From NCBI GenBank assembly GCA_964629335.1, contig CAZVRH010000023.1:1-19574 (forward strand): 19,574 bases of DNA. Reading direction: 5' to 3'. Below are positions 8,164 to 15,096 of the stretch, in pieces. Position 1 is the stretch's first letter, and every line of letters begins with the position of its first letter. The notes beneath the pieces were generated by a model that made no database searches, was not told the origin of the DNA, and saw only the letters and a list, made by a program, of their open reading frames with translations. Both the position numbers and the translations under genes were made by a program. This stretch comes from CACPJA01 sp964629335 (GTDB taxonomy: Bacteria > Pseudomonadota > Gammaproteobacteria > Steroidobacterales > UBA11654).

Positions 8164-8528
8164 GACGAGTTGAGATTCTAAGAGAGGCTTTTATGAACAT
8201 CGACCGAGTTTTTGAAAGCCACCATGAGCTAGGCAGTTATTTAGTGGGGTGTTCTGATAATCAAACCGGCATGACGGTTAAAGTTTTTTTGAAGTTAGAA
8301 TCAGGTTCAATTGAGGATGCAAAATACCAAGTTTTGGGTTGTCCTCATATGATCGGATTAACATCAATGTTAACCAATGAAATTGTGGGACAGGAGGTGA
8401 ATGCACTCAAGGGCTATGATTATTTGTCATTAGCAGCAGCAATTGATTTACCTAAAAACAAGAAAGATCGACTTTTTTTGTTGGAAGATGCAGTAAAAGA
8501 TTGTATAAAACACATTGGAAAAGGTTAA
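8160..8528 (+). CDS. Divergent IscU/NifU-N-like protein, degenerate scaffold
   Basis: Position between iscS and iscA, length (122 residues) and the pattern SGSIEDAKYQVLGC plus LLEDAVKD place it in the IscU fold family. Canonical IscU builds a [2Fe-2S] cluster on three cysteines helped by an Asp. By my hand alignment to E. coli IscU, Cys63 is kept as Cys61. Cys37 is Asn34 (with a cysteine three residues earlier, Cys31), Asp39 is Thr36, His105 is Asp103 and Cys106 is Arg104. The HscA-recognition LPPVK becomes LPKNK. It is therefore unlikely to act as a normal scaffold; sulfur relay, regulation or decay are possible. Two starts are plausible: 8160 (AAGGGG upstream, overlapping the iscS stop) and 8193 (AGAGAGG five bases upstream), the latter better matching the IscU N-terminus. 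Confidence 0.85.
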   Translation: MRRVEILREAFMNIDRVFESHHELGSYLVGCSDNQTGMTVKVFLKLESGSIEDAKYQVLGCPHMIGLTSMLTNEIVGQEVNALKGYDYLSLAAAIDLPKNKKDRLFLLEDAVKDCIKHIGKG

Positions 8529-8855
8529 ATGATGGATTTATCAATTACAGACAAAGCAATGAAGAGATTTAGGGACAATCTTTCTAATCAGCCTCATGCT
8601 ATTGGATTACGAATAAGTATAAAATCAACAGGTTGCAATGGGTATTCGTATCTGCTCGATTATGCTGGAGAAGTTAGCGATGATGATAACCTTATTAAGG
8701 TCTCCGATATATCAATTTATATAGATCCTGAAAGCATGAGTCTCATCAAAGGCACAGAGATTGATTTTATTGATGAAGGTCTCAATCAGGTCTTTAAATT
8801 TAAGAACCCAAATGCAACTGGTGAATGCGGTTGCGGTGAAAGTTTTAGCGTTTAA
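8529..8855 (+). CDS. iscA: A-type iron-sulfur carrier IscA
   Basis: IscA-type proteins carry iron or iron-sulfur clusters to target enzymes. The 108 residues contain all three conserved cysteines: Cys36 in STGCNGYSY, and the two of GECGCGESF at residues 100 and 102 near the C-terminus. The segment FIDEGLNQVFKFKNPNA is also standard. Length and C-terminus match E. coli IscA (107) better than SufA or ErpA, and its place after iscS supports the name, although A-type subfamilies are hard to separate. Two ATG codons stand in tandem at 8529 and 8532. GGAAAAGG lies just before, and the start follows the previous stop directly. In E. coli hscB-hscA-fdx-iscX would follow; here ndk does. Confidence 0.92.
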   Translation: MMDLSITDKAMKRFRDNLSNQPHAIGLRISIKSTGCNGYSYLLDYAGEVSDDDNLIKVSDISIYIDPESMSLIKGTEIDFIDEGLNQVFKFKNPNATGECGCGESFSV

Positions 8856-8872
8856 TTAAAGAGGTTTTTAAG

Positions 8873-9271
8873 ATGGAAAGAACACTGTCAATTATCAAAC
8901 CAGATGGCGTTGAGAAAAACGTCATAGGAGAAATTTACAGACGGTTTGAAGGATCTGGGCTGAGAATTGTTGAAGCAAAAATGTTACACCTAACACGTCA
9001 GCAAGCCCAAGGATTCTATGCGGTTCATCAAGACAGACCCTTTTTTAATGATCTGGTCGACTACATGATTTCAGGACCGGTTATGGTGCAGGTTCTTGAG
9101 GGCGATAATGCTATTGAAAAGAATCGAGAATTGATGGGAGCCACTAATCCTGATGAGGCCGATGAAGGCACGATCAGAAAAGATTTTGCAACCAGCATTG
9201 AAAAAAACACAGTCCATGGTTCTGATGGACCAGACACCGCGAAAGAAGAAATTAACTTCTTTTTTGGTTAA
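8873..9271 (+). CDS. ndk: Nucleoside diphosphate kinase, short C-terminus
   Basis: Ndk moves the gamma-phosphate from ATP to nucleoside diphosphates through a phospho-histidine. ERTLSIIKPDGV (with Lys9), GFYAVH, the Kpn-loop region ISGPVMVQVLEGDNAI, LMGATNP and the active-site His115 in NTVHGSDG are all present. At 132 residues it is shorter than the E. coli protein (143). It ends right after FFFG, where E. coli continues with about nine more residues. AAAGAGG (8858-8864) is the ribosome binding site. The gap from iscA is 17 bases. rlmN starts six bases after its stop, so shortening may accompany gene packing. The active site is complete, so I expect a working enzyme. Confidence 0.96.
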   Translation: MERTLSIIKPDGVEKNVIGEIYRRFEGSGLRIVEAKMLHLTRQQAQGFYAVHQDRPFFNDLVDYMISGPVMVQVLEGDNAIEKNRELMGATNPDEADEGTIRKDFATSIEKNTVHGSDGPDTAKEEINFFFG

Positions 9272-9277
9272 TCACGC

Positions 9278-10363
9278 TTGTCAGACATTCGAAATAATCT
9301 TCTTGGACTCCCTATGAGTGAGTTGCAGGAATTTTTTCAGGGTATAGAAGAAAAAAACTATAGGGCAAAACAACTCATGCAATGGGTCTATTCTAAAGGA
9401 GTTTATGACTTTGATTTGATGACCAATTTTAATTTTAGCTTAAGGGAATATCTCAACCAGAATTGCACTCTAATCTTTGACGATTCTAATCGAGCTGATA
9501 CGTCTAAAGACGGAACGATAAAATGGTTAATTCAAAAGCAAGATCAACAAATCATTGAAACTGTTTTTATCCCTGAGGAATCAAGAGGAACATTGTGTAT
9601 TTCAAGTCAAATTGGATGTTTAATTGATTGTCCTTTTTGTGCCACAGGACATCAAGGTTTCAATCGAAATTTAAAGGCGCATGAAATTATTGGTCAAATC
9701 CTTGTGGCGAAAGAGGGTTTAAGCTCAAAAAAGAAAATTACCAATGTGGTTTTTATGGGTATGGGCGAGCCGTTAGCAAACTATCCCGAGGTGATCAAGG
9801 CGGTAAAGATCTTGAATGATCCTCAGGGTTTCAATATTTCAAGAAGACGAATCACGATCAGCACCTCGGGGCTGGTTCCTCAATTGCATCGATTGGGGGA
9901 AGAAGTCGGTGTTTCCTTAGCGATATCACTTCATGCTCCCAATAACAAGCTACGCGATCAATTGGTTCCTATTAACAGAAAGCATCCCATTGAAGAGTTA
10001 CTGGCCGCATGTTGGTTATATGCCAGTAAACAAAACTTAAAAACAGTGACTTTTGAATACACCATGCTTAAAGGAGTGAATGATTCTGCAGCACAAGCAA
10101 TAGAGCTGGCTGGATTACTAAAAAATAAGCCTGCAAAAATAAATTTAATCCCATTTAATTCTTTTCCTGGTGTAGAGTTCGAATCCACAGAGGCTGAAAA
10201 AATCAATGAATTTAGGAATATCTTATTGGAATCTGGAATAATGACTATTACTAGAAAAACACGAGGTGAAGATATTCAAGCAGCCTGTGGGCAATTGTCT
10301 GGTAGTGTTCGAAATTTAGCCAAAAAAACACTCAGAGAAAAGCTCAAAAAACAAATGCATTAA
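9278..10363 (+). CDS. rlmN: Dual-specificity RNA C2-adenosine methyltransferase RlmN
   Basis: RlmN is a radical-SAM enzyme that methylates C2 of A2503 in 23S rRNA and A37 in some tRNAs. The 361 residues have the [4Fe-4S] motif CxxxCxxC at Cys114, Cys118 and Cys121. The two mechanistic cysteines are Cys107 (TLCISS) and Cys337 (AACGQL). VVFMGMGEPLANY, SLHAPNNKLRDQLVPIN and KINLIPFNSFPG follow the family pattern. The start is a TTG, six bases after ndk; the next in-frame ATG would cut into the conserved N-terminal domain. There is no clear Shine-Dalgarno sequence, so coupling to ndk is likely. The ndk-rlmN pair is conserved in gammaproteobacteria. The cluster requirement shows that the cell must have a working iron-sulfur assembly route. 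Confidence 0.96.
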   Translation: MSDIRNNLLGLPMSELQEFFQGIEEKNYRAKQLMQWVYSKGVYDFDLMTNFNFSLREYLNQNCTLIFDDSNRADTSKDGTIKWLIQKQDQQIIETVFIPEESRGTLCISSQIGCLIDCPFCATGHQGFNRNLKAHEIIGQILVAKEGLSSKKKITNVVFMGMGEPLANYPEVIKAVKILNDPQGFNISRRRITISTSGLVPQLHRLGEEVGVSLAISLHAPNNKLRDQLVPINRKHPIEELLAACWLYASKQNLKTVTFEYTMLKGVNDSAAQAIELAGLLKNKPAKINLIPFNSFPGVEFESTEAEKINEFRNILLESGIMTITRKTRGEDIQAACGQLSGSVRNLAKKTLREKLKKQMH

Positions 10364-10392
10364 ATAAAATAAAGGATATAACCGAATAAATA

Positions 10393-10399
10393 AGAGGAG
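10393..10399 (+). promoter_or_regulatory. Strong ribosome binding site of the 39-codon ORF
   Basis: AGAGGAG lies six bases before the ATG at 10406. It is one of the best Shine-Dalgarno sequences in the window, clearly better than those of the neighbouring rlmN and hisS. It is the main reason to accept the small reading frame as real and to fix its start. Confidence 0.7.
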
Positions 10400-10405
10400 T
10401 GAAGT

Positions 10406-10525
10406 ATGTCTGACAATTCAAATTCAAATGTCCCCGAACACATGGTCGCATTGAAGATTATTTCTATAACATGTGTGATCTTGTTTCTGGTGACTCTGGT
10501 TGGTATGTATATTTCTCACAATTAA
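10406..10525 (+). CDS. Small single-pass membrane protein, 39 residues, unknown function
   Basis: I do not recognise this protein. It has a polar N-terminus rich in Ser and Asn (MSDNSNSNVPEHM), a Lys at 17, and then one hydrophobic helix at about residues 18-36 (IISITCVILFLVTLVGMYI), ending SHN. The Lys before the helix suggests the N-terminus is cytoplasmic. The AGAGGAG site six bases upstream, the fit between rlmN and hisS and the clear amphipathic layout argue that it is expressed. Its stop is four bases before the hisS TTG start, so translation of hisS may depend on it. In E. coli the interval rlmN-hisS holds rodZ and ispG; this is a remnant of neither by eye. No promoter is clear in the 42 bases before it. 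Confidence 0.7.
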   Translation: MSDNSNSNVPEHMVALKIISITCVILFLVTLVGMYISHN

Positions 10526-10529
10526 AGAT

Positions 10530-11801
10530 TTGAGCGACCAGATTAAATCAATTAGAGGGATGCCAACCCTGCTGCCTGATGAGTTGGCCAAATGGCAATT
10601 TGTTGAATCCAAAATAAAGCAAATAATGAATGCTTATGCTTTCCGAGAGATTCGAACACCTCTGATTGAGAGAACTGAGTTATTTCAAAGAACCATAGGT
10701 GAAAACACCGATGTGGTAACCAAGGAGATGTATTCTTTTACCGATCGTAAAGATCAATCTTTAACGCTTAGACCAGAAGCCACTGCCGGCGTGATTAGAG
10801 CCGGGATTGAGCACAGTTTATTTTATAACCAAACACAGAAGCTGTGGTCCATGGGTCCTATGTATCGATACGAACGACCTCAAAAAGGTAGGTATCGACA
10901 GTTCCATCAAATTAATATGGAAGCCTTTGGCTACGAAGGTTCAGCAATTGACCTAGAGATCATTTTAATGACGTCAAGGATTTGGAAGACATTAAATATT
11001 GAAGCACTACAGTTGGAAATTAATTCTTTGGGTACACCCGCATCGAGACAAGCTTTTCGTCAGGTTCTGGTGGAATATTTTACCGATCATAAGAACAACC
11101 TTGATGACGATTCAGTCGCTCGTTTGGAAACCAATCCAATGAGAATAATGGACAGCAAGAATCCTGACATGAAGGATTTAATTGCAGCTGCTCCAAAAAT
11201 TACCGATTACCTTGACTCAGAATCAAAGGAGCATTTCTCAAGCCTGCTTGCGGCTCTAGAGCTCCATGGTATTGAGTATGAATTAAATCCTACGCTGGTC
11301 AGAGGGCTTGATTACTATACCAAGACAGTCTTTGAATGGACCACGGATCGATTGGGTTCACAAGCCACTGTTTGTGGGGGTGGACGCTATGACGGGTTAG
11401 TTGAGCAGCTTGGGGGTAAAAATGTTTGTGGTATTGGTTGCGCTATAGGGATGGAGAGATTAACTGAATTGGTTGAAGTCTCAGTAGAAAAAGCAGAGAA
11501 TATCGAGCCGAAAATCTACATTGTGGCGGTAGGTGAGGGTGTGGAAATGCACGCCAGTCTATTGGCTGAGAAAATTAGAGATGAAAATAAGAATTGTGTT
11601 ATTGAAATGAATATGGATGGAGGCGGGTTTAAGCAACAATTTAGGAAGGCAGATAAATCTGGGGCCGAACTGGCAATAATCCTCGGCGAAGAAGAAATAA
11701 ATGAAGGAACAGTCAGTCTTAAACCACTGAAAACAGATCAAGAACAAAAGACCATTAAACAAGAAGAGCTGATTGAGCAACTCAATGAATTCTTTGACTA
11801 A
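10530..11801 (+). CDS. hisS: Histidyl-tRNA synthetase HisS
   Basis: HisS attaches histidine to tRNA-His. With the TTG at 10530 it has 423 residues (E. coli 424) and begins MSDQIKSIRGM, which lines up residue for residue with the E. coli IRGM. The open frame extends further upstream, but that part overlaps the small membrane-protein gene and adds no conserved sequence. Class II motifs are visible: motif 1 around RTPLIERTELFQRTIGE, TLRPEATAGVIRAGIEH, motif 2 YRYERPQKGRYRQF (112-125), the histidine-binding LVRGLDYYTKTVFEW near 258, and motif 3 GIGCAIGMERL. The anticodon-binding domain covers about 330-423. The TTG has only a weak AAAG upstream, so coupling to the small gene is likely. Confidence 0.96.
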   Translation: MSDQIKSIRGMPTLLPDELAKWQFVESKIKQIMNAYAFREIRTPLIERTELFQRTIGENTDVVTKEMYSFTDRKDQSLTLRPEATAGVIRAGIEHSLFYNQTQKLWSMGPMYRYERPQKGRYRQFHQINMEAFGYEGSAIDLEIILMTSRIWKTLNIEALQLEINSLGTPASRQAFRQVLVEYFTDHKNNLDDDSVARLETNPMRIMDSKNPDMKDLIAAAPKITDYLDSESKEHFSSLLAALELHGIEYELNPTLVRGLDYYTKTVFEWTTDRLGSQATVCGGGRYDGLVEQLGGKNVCGIGCAIGMERLTELVEVSVEKAENIEPKIYIVAVGEGVEMHASLLAEKIRDENKNCVIEMNMDGGGFKQQFRKADKSGAELAIILGEEEINEGTVSLKPLKTDQEQKTIKQEELIEQLNEFFD

Positions 11802-11819
11802 TTAAAGGGAAGCGACCAA

Positions 11820-12473
11820 ATGGATGATAATTTAACAGATCAGCAGCAAGCGGAGATTGTTAAGAAATGGCTTAAAGATAATGGTTTGAGCATCCTTATC
11901 TCCATTGCGTTGGGGATTTCAGGGTATTTTGGTTTGCAATACTACCAGCAAGATAAACTTCGAGGATATGAAAATGCCTCAAGGTTATATGCTGAAATTG
12001 AGTTTGCACTTAAACAACAAAGAATGTCACAAGCACAAAATCTTCTTCTAGAAATGGACAATAGTTTTTCCGGCAGCCCTTACCAGTATCAAAGTCATTT
12101 GGCTTTAGCAAAGCTTTATATGGACTCATTGGACTATGATAATGCCATTATCCAGCTTGAATTTATCATCGACAATGCATCTGATGAATCGTTCAGGCAC
12201 ATCGCCCGTTTAAGAATAGCGAGAATTATGGTTGAACAAAACCAGTTTGATGAAGCGTTATCGCTGTTGGATTCAATCAGCAGTGTACCGAAAGCCTATG
12301 CTCCTTATTATCAGTCAATCAAGGGAGACATTTATGCCTCCCAGGGTCTTTTAGATAAAGCTAAAACAGCCTATTCGATGGCGCTGGAGTCACTGGAGCC
12401 GGGTAATTTTGACTTTGACTTTATTAAAATGAAATCTGATCAAATTCAATCAAGCCCAAGCGATAATACGTGA
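11820..12473 (+). CDS. yfgM: YfgM-like ancillary SecYEG translocon subunit
   Basis: YfgM is an inner-membrane protein with a periplasmic tetratricopeptide-repeat domain that associates with SecYEG and PpiD in E. coli. The 217-residue product has a cytoplasmic N-terminus (TDQQQAEIVKKWLKDNG), one membrane helix at about 22-41 and then helical repeats to the end, with typical TPR spacing in YQYQSHLALAKLYMDSLDYDN and IKGDIYASQGLLDKAKTAYSM. AAAGGGA (11804-11810) is the ribosome binding site, nine bases before the ATG. The hisS-yfgM-bamB-der order is the E. coli one and is strong support for the name, since the sequence itself is weakly conserved. Confidence 0.9.
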   Translation: MDDNLTDQQQAEIVKKWLKDNGLSILISIALGISGYFGLQYYQQDKLRGYENASRLYAEIEFALKQQRMSQAQNLLLEMDNSFSGSPYQYQSHLALAKLYMDSLDYDNAIIQLEFIIDNASDESFRHIARLRIARIMVEQNQFDEALSLLDSISSVPKAYAPYYQSIKGDIYASQGLLDKAKTAYSMALESLEPGNFDFDFIKMKSDQIQSSPSDNT

Positions 12474-13675
12474 ACACACAAGTCAATAAATTGAAAATGG
12501 ATGCGGTTCCTAATCAAACCATCAGGACGCTATTGCTGCTCCTTTTGCTGTCGGTGATTCAAGGGTGCTCCATGTTTGGAGGAGACGATGAGGATGAGTC
12601 TTTATTGCCTGCAGAGCTTATAGAGTTCATTGAAACCGTTGAGGTTGATCAAGATTGGAAAACTTCAGTGGGCAAAAGTCATGAAGGGTTAGGGATTGGT
12701 TTACTCCCAGCCTCTGATGGAGAAGTGGTCTATGCAGCTAGTTTTAATGGCAATGTTGTGGCTTTAAATTTGAACAATGGAAGAAAGATTTGGAGCAAAA
12801 GTTTTGACTTATCCTTCACTGCGGGACCCACCTATAAAGATGGGATTCTAATTCTTGGAACCAATAACGGAGAATTAATCAATTTAGATTCAATGACCGG
12901 TGATATGTTATGGGAATCTTCTGTGAGTAGCGAGATTCTAGCTCCTGCTGCTATTAGGAACAATCAAATATTTGTCCGTTCAGTGGACGGCAACCTATCC
13001 GCTTATGCAGTAGAGGATGGTTCATTATTATGGACAGCCAATCATAAGGTGCCTCGATTGAGTTTGAGGGGAACGTCCAGCCCAACCACCTTTGCGAATG
13101 CTGTCATATGTGGTTTTGATGACGGCAAAGTAACGGCTTACGATTTAAACGATGGAGCCCTATTATGGGAAACGATGTTGACTCCTCCAGGAGGGCGAAC
13201 AGAAATAGAGAAAGTTATTGATATAGATGCGCCGATTGTAGTCGTTGGAAATGAACTCTATGCTGGAAGCTATCAAGGCGCTCTTGCCGCATTGGCACTC
13301 GAATCCGGAGACATTATTTGGTTAGCCGAAGCTTCTATTTATTCAGGTATGGCCGTTAGCGATGATGCTGTTTTTGTTTCACAAGCCGACGGCACAGTTA
13401 TGGCCTTATCACGATTTACAGGTCGAGAAATTTGGAAAAAGCAGAATTTACTTAACCGATACCCTACAGCACCTGCAATTGTTGGTAACTCTATAGTTAT
13501 CGGAGATTTAGAGGGTTACTTACATTGGTTAAATAAAGAGTCAGGCGAGACCCAGCAAAGAATTAGCATTGGTTCAGATAAAATTTCTTCGGCACCCATG
13601 GTTATTGAAGACACAGTTATTGTGCAAACCGATGGTGGCGATCTGGTTTCAGTTAAAACTTTCTCTTCAAGTTGA
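12470..13675 (+). CDS. bamB: Outer-membrane assembly lipoprotein BamB
   Basis: BamB is a lipoprotein of the BAM complex that inserts beta-barrel proteins into the outer membrane. The 401 residues start with a signal peptide (TLLLLLLLSVI) and a lipobox ending QGC with Cys33; Gln at -2 is unusual. An acidic linker (GGDDEDESLL) and an eight-bladed PQQ-type propeller follow, with repeats such as VVALNLNNGRKIWS and VTAYDLNDGALLWE. PRLSLRGTSSPTT and GDLEGYLHWLN are BamB hallmarks. The GTG at 12470 overlaps the yfgM stop (GTGA). An ATG at 12497 would still keep the signal peptide and is an alternative. Ser at +2 after the cysteine agrees with outer-membrane sorting. Confidence 0.94.
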   Translation: MNTQVNKLKMDAVPNQTIRTLLLLLLLSVIQGCSMFGGDDEDESLLPAELIEFIETVEVDQDWKTSVGKSHEGLGIGLLPASDGEVVYAASFNGNVVALNLNNGRKIWSKSFDLSFTAGPTYKDGILILGTNNGELINLDSMTGDMLWESSVSSEILAPAAIRNNQIFVRSVDGNLSAYAVEDGSLLWTANHKVPRLSLRGTSSPTTFANAVICGFDDGKVTAYDLNDGALLWETMLTPPGGRTEIEKVIDIDAPIVVVGNELYAGSYQGALAALALESGDIIWLAEASIYSGMAVSDDAVFVSQADGTVMALSRFTGREIWKKQNLLNRYPTAPAIVGNSIVIGDLEGYLHWLNKESGETQQRISIGSDKISSAPMVIEDTVIVQTDGGDLVSVKTFSSS

Positions 13676-13695
13676 TAGTATGAGGGGATCACGCC

Positions 13696-15096
13696 ATGTT
13701 ACCAGTAGTCGCAATTGTCGGAAGACCTAACGTCGGGAAATCCTCACTTTTTAATCAACTGACGGAGACAGAAGACGCATTAGTAGCTGATTTCCATGGA
13801 TTAACAAGAGATCGGATCTACGGCCATATTGTTCATGAAGGTGATGAAATCATCTTAATTGACACCGGTGGACTAGAGCATGATCATGGCGATCTTTCTC
13901 AGGTGATAAATAAGCAAACTGATCAGGCTATTGAAGAATCCGATGTATTGTTGTTCATCGTAGATGGTCGCCAAGGGTTAACAAGCACTGATCAAGAAAT
14001 AGCTCAAAATCTTAGAAAAAAGAATAAAACAGTGCTACTGGTTGTTAATAAAACTGAAGGCATGGAAGAGCAATCCCTGGCCTCTGATTTTTTTGAATTA
14101 GGCTTTAAAGAGGTTGTCTGTGTGTCGGCTCTTCGAGGAGATAATTGTCAACATCTGGTTGATCTAATCTCAGCAACACTGGAACTGGATACATCCATCT
14201 CAAGTTATGAGGAATTACCAGAAGACCTAATTTCAATCGCCCTCATTGGAAGACCCAATGTTGGCAAATCAACGTTTATAAATTCATTGATTAAAGAGGA
14301 TCGATTACTGACCGAAGATCAACCTGGGACCACTAGAGACAGTATTTTTATAAACTATCAATTTGGTAAGCAAGATTTAGTTCTTATTGATACCGCAGGG
14401 ATTCGTCGAAAGAAAAAGGTCGAAGAGACGGTGGAAAAATTCAGTATTGTTAAGGCTTTACAAGCTTTGGATTTAGCGGACGCAGTTATCGTGATAATTG
14501 ATGGCAATGAGGGAATTACCGATCAAGATCTTTCTCTGATCGGTTTAGTCCTTAATTCTGGACGAGCATTGACAATTGCAATTAATAAGTATGATTTACT
14601 GAATGATGACGCTATGGAGAGCATCGATCGACAAATCAAAAGAAAACTTAAGTTTGTTTCCTATGTGGATGTGAAATTCATATCCGCTAAGCAGGGAAAG
14701 CATCTTCAGGGAGCGCTTAAATTGGCGATGAGTGCTGCTAACAACGCCATAAAGTCCATAGCAACTTCAGAACTATCAAAATTAATCGAGGACATCATGG
14801 AATCTGATCCTCCGCCTTATGTTCAAGGACGAAGAATTAAACTTAAATACGCACATCAAGGCGGCGTACAGCCACCCACCTTTATTATTTATGGTAATCA
14901 AACAAAAAAATTAAGAGACAACTATAAAAAATTCATTGAAGGCCAAATAAGAAAAACATTTTCTTTATTGGGGACACCCATAAAATTATTTTTTAAAGAC
15001 AGCAGCAATCCTTATGCAGAGAAGAAAAATAAACTGTCCCCTAGGCAATGGAAAAAAAGACAACGAATTATTCGTCTCAGAAAAAAAAGTTCCTAG
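13696..15096 (+). CDS. der: Ribosome-assembly GTPase Der (EngA)
   Basis: Der has two GTPase domains in tandem and a C-terminal KH-like domain and is needed for 50S subunit maturation. Of the 466 residues (E. coli 490), the first G1 is GRPNVGKS at 9-16, the second at 185-192. DTGGL and DTAGIRRKKK are the two G3 motifs, and TRD occurs in both switch I regions. The KH-like part includes GRRIKLKYAHQGG, with a basic tail. G4 of domain 2 is the normal NKYD (297-300), but G4 of domain 1 reads NKTE (118-121), and ADFHGLTRD has His where E. coli has Pro. The linker between domains is short and lacks the long acidic stretch of E. coli. AGGGGAT precedes the ATG by six bases. Its stop overlaps that of xseA. 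Confidence 0.96.
   Translation: MLPVVAIVGRPNVGKSSLFNQLTETEDALVADFHGLTRDRIYGHIVHEGDEIILIDTGGLEHDHGDLSQVINKQTDQAIEESDVLLFIVDGRQGLTSTDQEIAQNLRKKNKTVLLVVNKTEGMEEQSLASDFFELGFKEVVCVSALRGDNCQHLVDLISATLELDTSISSYEELPEDLISIALIGRPNVGKSTFINSLIKEDRLLTEDQPGTTRDSIFINYQFGKQDLVLIDTAGIRRKKKVEETVEKFSIVKALQALDLADAVIVIIDGNEGITDQDLSLIGLVLNSGRALTIAINKYDLLNDDAMESIDRQIKRKLKFVSYVDVKFISAKQGKHLQGALKLAMSAANNAIKSIATSELSKLIEDIMESDPPPYVQGRRIKLKYAHQGGVQPPTFIIYGNQTKKLRDNYKKFIEGQIRKTFSLLGTPIKLFFKDSSNPYAEKKNKLSPRQWKKRQRIIRLRKKSS

Noticed and set aside
10377..10382. TATAAC as a promoter before the small membrane-protein gene
   Set aside because: The hexamer at the proper -35 distance is AATGCA, so support is too weak.
10500..10529. 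Longer HisS N-terminus starting upstream at a TTG
   Set aside because: It would overlap the small membrane-protein gene and adds residues not matched in HisS; the TTG at 10530 aligns exactly with the E. coli N-terminus.
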